Program-made: the position numbers and the translations under genes
Part shown: one piece after another, positions 18,325-25,874 of the stretch
How positions within the stretch are numbered: position 1 is the stretch's first letter
Layout of the letters: every line of letters begins with the position of its first letter
The notes under the pieces: model-generated
What the model was told of the DNA's origin: nothing
The model's input: the letters and a program-made list of their open reading frames with translations, nothing else
Databases searched by the model: none
Assembly: GCF_002008165.1 (NCBI RefSeq)
Contig: NZ_MRDM01000010.1
Location: forward strand, 244,541-308,540
Direction: 5' to 3'
DNA length: 64,000 nucleotides
DNA from: Rhizobium laguerreae
GTDB lineage: Bacteria; Pseudomonadota; Alphaproteobacteria; Rhizobiales; Rhizobiaceae

Positions 18325-19233
18325 ATGGACATCAAGAACTTCGAGAACACGGACGGCGCAGCCTTGATCGCGCAGCCGGGTGTATCGCCGGCTTCGGGCG
18401 GCTTGGCGGCCGGTGTCGCCATGTGCCTGATGTCGATGTCGTCGATCCAGTTCGGCGCGGCACTATCTTCGTCAGCCATTGCGACTTATGGCGTTGCCGG
18501 CGCCACCTGGCTGCGGCTTGCTTTCGCGGCGATCATCCTTGCCGCTATCGTCAGGCCTTCGGTGCTGCGTTATAGCGGCGCCCAATGGCGGGCGACATTG
18601 CTGCTCGGAACGACGACGGCTGCCATGACGCTGTGTTTCTTCGCGGCGATCCAGCGGCTGCCGCTCGGCCTGGCGATCGCCATCGATTTCCTCGGGCCGC
18701 TCTCGGTCGCCGTCTTCGGTTATGGCCTCACCTGGCGGCTCACCTGGCCGTTGATCGCTGCGGCCGGCATTCTCTTCCTCGCCCATGACGGCGAAGGCTG
18801 GGTCGGCAATCTCCCTGGGGTCCTCTTCGCTCTCGGCTCGGCTGTGGGATGGGCGGTCTATATCCTGCTGACCAAGAAGGTCGGCGCTGCCTTCAAGGGG
18901 CTGGAAGGTCTCTCCATGTCGCTGATCGTTGCCGGCCTCGTCGCGACCCCCTTCGGCCTGGCCGAGACAGGGGGCGCCTTCACGCTGAAGGGACTGGTCG
19001 AGGTTCTCGGCCTTGCCATCCTCGTGCCGCTTTTGCCCTATGCGCTGGAGATGGTGGCGCTGCGGCGCATGCAGTCGGCATCCTTCGGCATCCTGATGAG
19101 CCTCGAACCGGCGCTCGGCGCTCTCGCCGGCTTTCTGATCCTCGCCCAGCCGATGACCGCGTTGCAGATGCTGGGTACCGCGCTTGTGGTGGCGGCCAGC
19201 GCCGGCGCCACCGCCTCGGCGGAAAAGGCCTAA
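18325..19233 (+). CDS. EamA-family inner-membrane exporter (RhtA-like)
   Basis: 302 residues with ten hydrophobic segments in two EamA repeats (about 35-150 and 165-297). The 'LPLGLAIAIDFLGPLSVAVF' and 'SFGILMSLEPALGALAGFLIL' segments match the RhtA threonine/homoserine exporter group. The first ~25 residues are polar and cytoplasmic. The substrate is unproven. It sits alone between recX and the convergent truncated haemoglobin gene (6 bp gap). Confidence 0.87.
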   Translation: MDIKNFENTDGAALIAQPGVSPASGGLAAGVAMCLMSMSSIQFGAALSSSAIATYGVAGATWLRLAFAAIILAAIVRPSVLRYSGAQWRATLLLGTTTAAMTLCFFAAIQRLPLGLAIAIDFLGPLSVAVFGYGLTWRLTWPLIAAAGILFLAHDGEGWVGNLPGVLFALGSAVGWAVYILLTKKVGAAFKGLEGLSMSLIVAGLVATPFGLAETGGAFTLKGLVEVLGLAILVPLLPYALEMVALRRMQSASFGILMSLEPALGALAGFLILAQPMTALQMLGTALVVAASAGATASAEKA

Positions 19234-19239
19234 GATTTC

Positions 19240-19707
19240 TTAGGCGAGTTTCCGCGCGGGATCGTCGAGTGCCGGATTGTAGAAGAGCGACAGTGTCAGG
19301 CTTTTGGCGATCCGCTCCGCCGTTGCCATGAACCACGCCTTGGCTTCCGGCGTTGGGGCGATATCGTCGAGTGTTGCGGCAAACAGCGACAGCCACTTCG
19401 GAAAGAGATCGGGCGTCAGGTTCTGGACACCCGTGTGCGCCTGCACCGGCTTGCCGCCATAGGCGCCGCTGCGGAAGGCGACGGCCGACCAGAAGCTCTT
19501 CATTTTCGCCATATGCTCCGGCCAGCGGCCGGACAACCTGGCGTCGAACACCGGGCCGAGATCGGGATGCGTCAGCACGCGCCCGTAAAAGGTCTCGACC
19601 AGCCTGTCGATGAAGGCTGCGTCGACGCCCATCTCCCGCATCTCCGCCTCCGCCCTTTCGCGGATCGCCGCGACATGGGCAGGGCGGCCCTGAATCTCAT
19701 TATCCAT
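19240..19707 (-). CDS. Group III truncated haemoglobin
   Basis: 155 residues from ATG 19707. 'LVETFYGRVLTHPDLGPVF' with 'WPEHMAKMKSFWSAVAF' is the group III (Ctb-like) 2-on-2 globin signature, and a histidine in 'QAHTGVQNLTPDLFPKWLSLF' is the proximal-haem region. Such proteins bind O2, NO or peroxide under microaerobic conditions. It is divergent from mbfA; the iron-control dyad lies between them, 140 bp from its start, so Irr could also influence it. Confidence 0.86.
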   Translation of the reverse strand: MDNEIQGRPAHVAAIRERAEAEMREMGVDAAFIDRLVETFYGRVLTHPDLGPVFDARLSGRWPEHMAKMKSFWSAVAFRSGAYGGKPVQAHTGVQNLTPDLFPKWLSLFAATLDDIAPTPEAKAWFMATAERIAKSLTLSLFYNPALDDPARKLA

Positions 19708-19846
19708 TCCAAAACCCCGGCGCCGCGTGATGCGGCGCCCTCCCATATAGGTGTTTATCGCAGCGTGCCAAAGTCCTCCGTGCCGCTTGCGGCAATCTGT
19801 CAGTTGGCTTGCACGCGCACTTGACCGCTATCACCACGTTCTTTAG

Positions 19847-19865
19847 ATTTAGAATAATTCTAAAT
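19847..19865. promoter_or_regulatory. Irr-type iron control element (ICE box)
   Basis: ATTTAGAATAATTCTAAAT is a perfect 19-bp palindrome that matches the iron-control element TTTAGAA-N3-TTCTAAA bound by Irr in Rhizobiales. It ends 12 bp before the mbfA ATG, overlapping the likely promoter/ribosome-site region, so Irr bound there should repress mbfA when iron is low and release it under iron load. This matches what is known for mbfA in Bradyrhizobium and Agrobacterium. Confidence 0.87.
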
Positions 19866-19877
19866 TTGGAGAAAGTC

Positions 19878-20861
19878 ATGCTGGCGCGATTTTTCAGATC
19901 CTCGAAACGATCTTTCGAGTCGCTGTCCGAGCAGGAGATCCTCGCCCTGGCGATTGCTTCCGAGGAAGACGATGCCCGCATCTATCTCGCCTATGCCGAC
20001 AGGCTGCGCCGCGAATTTCCGGCCTCGGCCAAGGTCTTCGAGGATATGGCCGAGGTCGAGGATACGCATCGCAAATCGCTGATCGAGATCCATCGCCAGC
20101 GTTTCGGCGAGCGCATCCCGCTGATTCGGCGCGAGCATGTGCAGGGCTTCTATGAGCGCAAGCCCGACTGGCTCAGGGCAAACCTTTCATTGGATGCGAT
20201 GCGGGAAGAAACCGAGGCGATGGAGGAGCAGGCCTATCGTTTCTATGTCGAGGCGGCAAAACGAACCTCGGACGCCTCGACGCGTGAGCTTCTCGGCGAT
20301 CTCGCCCTTGCCGAACAGGGGCATGAGGATATCGCCCGCATGCTGGGCGACAAACATACGCCCGAAGACGTCAAGCACGACGAGGACGCGACGGTGCACC
20401 GGCAATTCGTGCTGACCTATGTGCAGCCGGGCCTTGCCGGGCTGATGGACGGCTCGGTCTCGACGCTGGCGCCGATCTTCGCCGCCGCCTTCGCCACGCA
20501 GGATACCTGGCAGACCTTTCTCGTCGGTCTTTCGGCCTCCGTCGGCGCCGGCATCTCGATGGGTTTCACCGAGGCCGCCCATGACGATGGCAAGATCTCC
20601 GGCAGAGGCTCGCCGGTCAAACGCGGCCTTGCCTGCGGCATCATGACGGCGCTCGGCGGCCTCGGCCACGCACTGCCCTATCTGATCCCGCATTTCTGGA
20701 CGGCGACGATCACCGCCGCCATCGTCGTCTTCTTCGAACTCTGGGCTATCGCCTTCATCCAGAACCGCTACATGGAAACACCGTTCCTGCGCGCCGCCTT
20801 CCAGGTGGTTCTCGGCGGCGGCCTGGTTCTCGGCGCCGGTATCCTGATCGGGAATGGGTGA
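19878..20861 (+). CDS. mbfA: Membrane-bound ferritin-like iron exporter
   Basis: 327 residues from ATG 19878 with a GGAG ribosome site. The N-terminal ferritin-like (rubrerythrin-type) domain has carboxylate motifs 'ASEEDDARIYLAYAD', 'DMAEVEDTHRK' and 'LALAEQGHEDIARML' (about 30-165). The C-terminal VIT1/CCC1-like part has five membrane segments (about 185-325; 'GLAGLMDGSVSTLAPIFAAAF', 'SVGAGISMGFTEAA'). MbfA exports iron and protects against peroxide and acid. The perfect ICE box upstream supports the assignment. Confidence 0.94.
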   Translation: MLARFFRSSKRSFESLSEQEILALAIASEEDDARIYLAYADRLRREFPASAKVFEDMAEVEDTHRKSLIEIHRQRFGERIPLIRREHVQGFYERKPDWLRANLSLDAMREETEAMEEQAYRFYVEAAKRTSDASTRELLGDLALAEQGHEDIARMLGDKHTPEDVKHDEDATVHRQFVLTYVQPGLAGLMDGSVSTLAPIFAAAFATQDTWQTFLVGLSASVGAGISMGFTEAAHDDGKISGRGSPVKRGLACGIMTALGGLGHALPYLIPHFWTATITAAIVVFFELWAIAFIQNRYMETPFLRAAFQVVLGGGLVLGAGILIGNG

Positions 20862-21283
20862 GTTGCGGTCGGGCGCAGCCCGAGCAATCGATCCAGTGAA
20901 TCGATTGCAGCAACGAACGCCCTGAGCCCGAAGCGAAGGGCCGGGAGACGGTGCGTCATACTCGGCATCAAGCCGGCCCTTGCCCTTCGCTTACGCTCTG
21001 TGCACTCGCGGCTTCGCCGCTCACCCCCCCATCTGCCTGCCGGCATCTTCTCCCCGCTGGGGAGAAGCGGAGTCGTGGCAGCGCCTCGCTCTCCTTGAGA
21101 CCTTCTATCGGAACGACGATCGTACGTCTTGCTCCCCCTTCTCCCCAGCGGGGAGAAGATGCCCGTAGGACAGATGAGGGGGGTGAGGAGCGGTAGCGAC
21201 GAACGCCTTGAGCGCAAGCGAAAGGCAGGTCGCGAACACCTTTCCTCCAATAACAGACCTGGTGCAAACGGAGAGACCCAAAA
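20862..21283. repeat. Non-coding gap with RIME-like nested palindromes
   Basis: Downstream of mbfA lies an inverted repeat GCAATCGAT (20884-20892) / ATCGATTGC (20900-20908). Then comes a 168-bp composite palindrome, 21020-21187: outer arms CTCACCCCCCCATCTG (21020-21035) and its near complement at 21171-21187, inner 25-bp exact complementary arms at 21043-21067 and 21138-21162. Each inner arm is itself a CTTCTCCCC/GGGGAGAAG hairpin. This is the style of rhizobial intergenic mosaic elements. The short open frames here are not genes. Confidence 0.75.
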
Positions 21284-21316
21284 ACAAAAAGGCCGGCAAA
21301 ACCGCCGGCCTTTCCA
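21284..21316 (-). terminator. Rho-independent terminator of the transglutaminase-like gene
   Basis: On the minus strand, GGCCGGCGGTTTTGCCGGCC forms a strong stem and is followed by TTTTTGTTTTT. It lies 19 bp beyond the stop codon of the gene at 21335-21934. Confidence 0.85.
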
Positions 21317-21334
21317 CATTCTCTGTTGTAACCC

Positions 21335-21934
21335 TTACCGCAGCGCGCCGACCAGGACGTCGCCGCCGTTCTCGATGGTGACCCAGCGGCCGGCGTTGTA
21401 GCTCGACTGGCGCTTGACGAAGGAATAGGGGGTGCCGAACCACGGCTTGACGTCGGCGGCGAGGTTGTCGAGCACGAAATCGCCCTCGGCGGTGCGCAAC
21501 GTCAGCACCGCATGGCCTTCACCATCCGGCTTGCGCACGACGGTCATCAGCAGATCGGCAGCCGGAAAGCCGCGCTGGATCAGCATGCGGCGCTTCAACA
21601 GCGCGAAATCCTCGCAGTCGCCGGCGGTGGTCGGATAGGCCCAGACCTCATCCTTGCCGTAGATTTCCTTGTCGGTCATCGGCGTGATCGTGCGGTTGAC
21701 CGTGGCGTTGAGCGAACGCACCAGCGACCACTTCCCCGGGGTCATGGCAACGGGGCCGGCGTTGCGATTTGCGCCGCATTCAATGCGGTGAATCTGACAG
21801 AAATCATAGTGCCCGATCGGCTGTGAGGTGGCATTGCCTGTCACCATGGAAGCATTTCTGCTGGGGGCTGGTATGGCGGCCGTCGCCATCGCAAACATGG
21901 CCATCATGGCCACAAAGATACCCTTGATCCGCAC
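21335..21934 (-). CDS. Exported transglutaminase-like cysteine peptidase (BTLCP family)
   Basis: 199 residues with an N-terminal signal peptide (hydrophobic about 5-21, ending AIPAPS). The catalytic triad of bacterial transglutaminase-like cysteine proteinases is visible: Cys in 'AGDCEDFALLKR', His in 'EGHAVLTLRT', Asp in 'FVLDNLAADVK'. 'YDFCQIHRIEC' is the conserved N-terminal cysteine motif. In other bacteria relatives (LapG-like) process adhesins, but rhizobial members have unknown targets. It is a single gene ended by a strong terminator. Confidence 0.87.
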   Translation of the reverse strand: MRIKGIFVAMMAMFAMATAAIPAPSRNASMVTGNATSQPIGHYDFCQIHRIECGANRNAGPVAMTPGKWSLVRSLNATVNRTITPMTDKEIYGKDEVWAYPTTAGDCEDFALLKRRMLIQRGFPAADLLMTVVRKPDGEGHAVLTLRTAEGDFVLDNLAADVKPWFGTPYSFVKRQSSYNAGRWVTIENGGDVLVGALR

Positions 21935-22099
21935 GCCCGCTCTTTCCTTGCATCGCCCTTATTTATTAACAAAGTGTTAATGGAGAGGGCCGGAAAGAGT
22001 CAATCGTTACTTCTTGGGAGGACCTTACGACCCGCCGATATGGTTAAAATGCAACGGGTTGGGGGACCTGCATCAGGCGAATTTATTCGCCTCTGCCGT

Positions 22100-22954
22100 T
22101 CAAACGGGCATCTGCCTATTTGTTGATGAACGGATGATGCCTTTGACGGCACTCAGGAGAAGCGCGATATCGCCGGGGCGGGAAAGGCGGTGGTCGCCGT
22201 CGCGGACGAAGGTCAGCACAACGTCGTCGGCGGGAAGATGTTCGACCAGTTTCATCGCATGCGCATGCGGCACGTCGGCGTCTTTCATGCCCTGGAGAAT
22301 GTGCACCGGGCAGCCGGTTTCGATGATGCCGTCGAGCACCCGGTTCTTTCGGCCGTCCTCGATCAGCGCCCGCGTATAGATGTTGGGTTCCGGGCTATAT
22401 TGCGAACGCTCTTCGAAATAGCCGCGCTCGGCCAGCGATTTGCGTTCTTTGGCCCTGAGGTTCGGCTCGATCAGCTCGGAGGTGAAATCGGGTGCCGGCG
22501 CGATCAGCACCATCCCTGCGAGTTTTGGGCCTGCGAGCTTTGGGCCGTCGAGCGTCACGCCGCCCTGCCGCGCAAGCTCCTGCGCCAGCCTGAGTGCGAT
22601 CCAGCCGCCCATCGACGAGCCGACGAGGATCACCCGATCGGGCGCGACATGACGGATGACGGCAAGCGCCTCCTCCAGCCAGCGCGAGATCGTGCCGTCG
22701 CGGAAGCTGCCGCCGGAAAGTCCGTGGCCGGAATAGTCGAGGCGGATGCAGGCGAGCCCAAGTTCTGCCGCCAGCCCATCGAGTTCTACCGCCTTGGTGC
22801 CGCTCATGTCGGAGCGGTAGCCGGACAGCCAAACAAGCGCCGGAGCGCCATTGCCGGCTTGCGCCGGGCGGACGAGCATGGCGATCTCACGCGCCGCCTC
22901 GCCCTCGCCGACCGTCAGGAACTGCGGCGCGGAATCGGGCATCTGATCGGACAT
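22100..22954 (-). CDS. Alpha/beta-hydrolase
   Basis: 284 residues. The nucleophile elbow is 'VILVGSSMGGWIALRLA' (Ser about 113), the oxyanion turn 'WLSGYRSDMSG', and the catalytic His is in 'RDGDHRLSRPGD'; the acid is probably the Asp in 'QGMKDADVPHAHA'. The same shape is seen in the carboxylesterase / 'ABHD10-like' group of alphaproteobacteria. A 15-bp tandem repeat makes an in-frame 'GPKLAGPKLAG' duplication near residue 140. It is divergent from infC, with a 177-bp gap to the infC start. Confidence 0.86.
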   Translation of the reverse strand: MSDQMPDSAPQFLTVGEGEAAREIAMLVRPAQAGNGAPALVWLSGYRSDMSGTKAVELDGLAAELGLACIRLDYSGHGLSGGSFRDGTISRWLEEALAVIRHVAPDRVILVGSSMGGWIALRLAQELARQGGVTLDGPKLAGPKLAGMVLIAPAPDFTSELIEPNLRAKERKSLAERGYFEERSQYSPEPNIYTRALIEDGRKNRVLDGIIETGCPVHILQGMKDADVPHAHAMKLVEHLPADDVVLTFVRDGDHRLSRPGDIALLLSAVKGIIRSSTNRQMPV

Positions 22955-23116
22955 CGGCGAAACTCCTGTTGTTTTGGCCTATAAAACAGATTCTTGGCAG
23001 GCTGACAGCGGGTGATTTTTCCGCTAAAGGATGATATTGACTCCGTTGCAGCGATGACGCGACACGTTTGTGCCCCTGATCGGGAGCGCGAGGCTGCAAC
23101 GTTCCGAAAACAACGC

Positions 23117-23134
23117 GAGGAGAATACGACCATT
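23117..23134 (+). promoter_or_regulatory. infC ribosome site with non-canonical ATT start
   Basis: GAGGAG at 23117-23122 followed nine bases later by ATT (23132-23134). No ATG, GTG or TTG lies at a suitable distance, so the AUU codon decides the start. Confidence 0.75.
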
Positions 23135-23668
23135 CGCAGACCTTTTAAAACCGATGCGCCCGTGAAGGACGGACCGCGCTCGAACCGTGAAATCCGCATT
23201 CCCAAAGTTCAGCTGATCGGAGCTGATGGACAGAATGTCGGCATCGTGCCCACCGACCAGGCTTTGAAAATGGCGGAAGAAGCCGGCCTCGATCTCGTCG
23301 AAATTTCCCCCAATGTCGAACCGCCGGTGTGCAAGATCCTCGATCTGGGCAAGCTGAAATATGCCAACCAGAAGAAGGCTGCCGAGGCGCGCAAGAAGCA
23401 GAAGATCGTCGAAGTCAAAGAAATCAAGATGCGCCCGAACATCGACACCCATGATTATGAGGTGAAGATGAAGGCGATGGGTCGCTTTTTCGACGAAGGC
23501 GACAAGGTCAAGGTGACGCTGAAGTTCCGCGGCCGTGAAATGGCCCACCAGGAACTCGGCATGAAGCTTCTGCAGCAGGTCAAGGCCGATACGATCGAGT
23601 TCGCCAAGGTCGAAGCCGAGCCCAAGCTCGAAGGCCGCCAGATGATGATGGTGCTGGCGCCGAAATAA
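23132..23668 (+). CDS. infC: Translation initiation factor IF-3 (probable AUU start)
   Basis: 178 residues if translation begins at the ATT at 23132 ([12 protein letters not shown]…). GAGGAG (23117-23122) lies nine bases upstream of that ATT, and the length matches IF-3 exactly, whereas the nearest upstream ATG starts would add 26-40 unrelated residues. The N-domain '[22 protein letters not shown]' and the C-domain '[21 protein letters not shown]' are complete. In E. coli infC uses AUU and IF-3 thereby represses its own synthesis; the same control is inferred here. Confidence 0.95.
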   Translation: MRRPFKTDAPVKDGPRSNREIRIPKVQLIGADGQNVGIVPTDQALKMAEEAGLDLVEISPNVEPPVCKILDLGKLKYANQKKAAEARKKQKIVEVKEIKMRPNIDTHDYEVKMKAMGRFFDEGDKVKVTLKFRGREMAHQELGMKLLQQVKADTIEFAKVEAEPKLEGRQMMMVLAPK

Positions 23669-23979
23669 GCGCCAGGCAGTTTTTCGCCCAGGGCCGTCCG
23701 CAAGGGCGGCTTTTGTGCTTTCTGCCACTGTATTTCGGGAGCAGCGAAGATTCCTCCGCCGCCCCGTTGCACTTTCATGACGCTGCGGTTATAAGCGCGC
23801 GTCCGAACTGACCGGCAGGGCATGCCGTGGCAGTTTCGAATGCTTGCGGAACGGTTCGTCGCCGATGCCGCAGATCAACAACAAGCGCTCCCGCACCTTG
23901 TTGCGACGGCCGGAGAACCGGACTTCGCGAGAAGGGCTTTTTTGATGAAGCGCGCAGGGAGGACAGAAGGAGTAGCAAA
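23669..23979 (+). other. Leader region between infC and rpmI
   Basis: 311 bp. It begins with a weak terminator-like hairpin at 23693-23714 and contains a small inverted repeat CAACAAG / CTTGTTG near 23879-23902 and a T-run (about 23937-23942) before rpmI. An independent rpmI promoter or leader is likely, but I cannot define it. Confidence 0.4.
23693..23714 (+). terminator. Possible infC terminator
   Basis: GCCGTCC (23693-23699), loop GCAA, GGGCGGC (23704-23710), followed by TTTT. There is one G-U pair in the stem and the T-run is short, so termination may be partial. Confidence 0.55.
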
Positions 23980-24183
23980 ATGCCCAAGATGAAGACGAAG
24001 TCCTCTGCCAAGAAGCGGTTCAAGATCACCGCAACCGGTAAGGTCAAAGCTGCCGCTGCCGGCAAGCGCCATGGCATGATCAAGCGTTCCAACAAGTTCA
24101 TTCGCGATGCACGTGGCACCATGGTTCTCGCAGAACCGGATGGCCGCAAGGTTATCAAGAATTACCTGCCGAACGGTCTCTGA
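23980..24183 (+). CDS. rpmI: 50S ribosomal protein L35
   Basis: 67 residues from ATG 23980 (AGAAGGAG ribosome site). '[20 protein letters not shown]' and '[19 protein letters not shown]' are diagnostic of L35, and the composition is strongly basic. It is followed 38 bp later by rplT, the usual arrangement. The open frame upstream of the ATG is not coding. Confidence 0.97.
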   Translation: MPKMKTKSSAKKRFKITATGKVKAAAAGKRHGMIKRSNKFIRDARGTMVLAEPDGRKVIKNYLPNGL

Positions 24184-24221
24184 GACTCGTCCGCGAACGC
24201 TAGATTTAAGGAGATCATGAT

Positions 24222-24626
24222 ATGGCACGTGTAAAAAGAGGCGTCACCTCTCATGCCAAGCACAAGAAGGTTCTGAAGGCAGCAAAGGGCTTTTACGGCC
24301 GCCGTAAGAACACCATCCGTACCGCCAAGGCTGCTGTCGATCGTTCGAAGCAGTACGCCTACCGCGACCGCAAGGTCAACAAGCGCAACTTCCGTGCGCT
24401 TTGGATCCAGCGCATCAACGCCGCTGTGCGTGAATTCGGCCTGACCTACGGCCGCTTCATCGACGGCCTGAACAAGGCTGGCATCGAAGTCGACCGCAAG
24501 GTTCTCTCCGACATGGCGATCCACGAGCCGGAAGCATTCGGCGCGCTTGTCAGCGCTGCCAAGAAGGCTCTTGAATACCTCAAGGAAGCCGGCACGGCGA
24601 ACGAGTTTGAAGGCGCGGTCAAGTAA
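24222..24626 (+). CDS. rplT: 50S ribosomal protein L20
   Basis: 134 residues. The family core is '[20 protein letters not shown]', '[24 protein letters not shown]' split over about 27-79, and '[25 protein letters not shown]' at 87-111. L20 assembles early on 23S rRNA and in several bacteria represses the infC-rpmI-rplT mRNA. An AAGGAG site precedes ATG 24222. A clear terminator follows. Confidence 0.97.
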
Positions 24627-24662
24627 CCAGCGCTTCCCAAGCTTTTGAATTTATGATTTGGG

Positions 24663-24700
24663 AAACCCGCGCTGGTTTGGGCTAGCGCGGGTTTTTCTTT
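24663..24700 (+). terminator. Rho-independent terminator after rplT
   Basis: AAACCCGCGCT (24663-24673) pairs with AGCGCGGGTTT (24684-24694) and is followed by TTCTTT. It separates the ribosomal genes from pheST. Confidence 0.88.
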
Positions 24701-24775
24701 CTTTATATTCCTGGCGCCGGCCGGCGCCGCCTACCTCCCGATCGCCCGCCTGATACTGGACGGAAAGAAGTGACA

Positions 24776-25858
24776 ATGTCAGATATCGACCAGCTCAACG
24801 CATCGCTGCTCGCCGAAATCGCCGCCGCCGATGACGAGACGGCGCTCGAAGCCGTGCGCGTTTCCGCCCTTGGCAAGAAGGGCTCCGTCTCCGAACTGTT
24901 GAAGACGCTCGGCGCCATGACGTCGGAAGAGCGCCAAAGCAAGGGTGCGGCGATCAACGTCCTGAAGAACGCGGTGACCGAGGCGCTCACCGCCCGCAAG
25001 ACGACGCTCCGGCAAGCGGCGATCGATGCGCGGCTGAAGGCCGAGACGGTTGATGTCAGCCTGCCGGTGCGCTCTTCGCCGGCCGAGCGCGGCCGTATCC
25101 ATCCGATCAGCCAGATCGTCGACGAGATCACTGCGATCTTCGCCGACATGGGCTTCTCGATCGCCGAAGGTCCCGACATCGAGACCGATTATTACAATTT
25201 CACCGCGCTGAATTTCCCCGAGGGCCATCCGGCCCGCGAGATGCACGACACCTTCTTCTTCAACCCGGATGAGAATGGTGAGCGCAAGGTGCTACGCACC
25301 CACACCTCGCCGGTGCAGGTGCGCACCATGGAGGCGCAGACGCCGCCGATCCGTATCATCATTCCCGGCAAGACCTACCGCCAGGACTCGGACGCTACGC
25401 ATTCGCCGATGTTCCATCAGGTCGAGGGCCTGGTCGTCGACAAGAAGGCCAATGTCGCCAACCTCCGCTGGGTGCTGGAAGAATTCTGCAAGACCTTCTT
25501 CGAGGTCGACAGCGTGACGATGCGTTTCCGCCCGTCCTTCTTTCCCTTCACCGAGCCCTCCTTCGAGGTCGATATCCAGTGCGACCGCTCCGGCCCGATC
25601 GTCAAGTTCGGTGAAGGCACCGACTGGATGGAGATCCTCGGTTGCGGCATGGTTCACCCGAACGTGTTGCGTTACGGCGGGCTCGATCCGGACGAATATC
25701 AGGGTTTTGCCTGGGGCATGGGCCTCGACCGCATCGCCATGCTGAAATACGGCATGCCCGACCTGCGCGACTTCTTCAACGCCGACGTCCGCTGGATGAC
25801 GCATTACGGCTTCCGCCCGCTCGACATGCCGACGCTGTTCGGCGGCCTCAGCGCTTGA
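24776..25858 (+). CDS. pheS: Phenylalanyl-tRNA synthetase alpha subunit
   Basis: 360 residues from ATG 24776 (GGAAAGAAG ribosome site). It has an N-terminal coiled-coil tRNA-binding arm (about 1-85), then class II aminoacyl-tRNA synthetase motif 1 around '[19 protein letters not shown]', motif 2 '[22 protein letters not shown]' (about 199-220) and motif 3 '[13 protein letters not shown]' near the end. It charges tRNA-Phe as an alpha2-beta2 complex with PheT, encoded 16 bp downstream. No Phe-rich leader peptide was seen. Confidence 0.97.
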   Translation: MSDIDQLNASLLAEIAAADDETALEAVRVSALGKKGSVSELLKTLGAMTSEERQSKGAAINVLKNAVTEALTARKTTLRQAAIDARLKAETVDVSLPVRSSPAERGRIHPISQIVDEITAIFADMGFSIAEGPDIETDYYNFTALNFPEGHPAREMHDTFFFNPDENGERKVLRTHTSPVQVRTMEAQTPPIRIIIPGKTYRQDSDATHSPMFHQVEGLVVDKKANVANLRWVLEEFCKTFFEVDSVTMRFRPSFFPFTEPSFEVDIQCDRSGPIVKFGEGTDWMEILGCGMVHPNVLRYGGLDPDEYQGFAWGMGLDRIAMLKYGMPDLRDFFNADVRWMTHYGFRPLDMPTLFGGLSA

Positions 25859-25874
25859 ACGGAGAATTGGGACG

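Noticed and set aside
21020..21187. Insertion sequence or CRISPR array
   Set aside because: Nested palindromes without transposase or regularly spaced repeats; fits a rhizobial intergenic mosaic element.
24627..24775. Possible pheST attenuator like the enterobacterial pheM leader
   Set aside because: There is a terminator, but it belongs to rplT; no Phe-rich leader peptide is seen between it and pheS.
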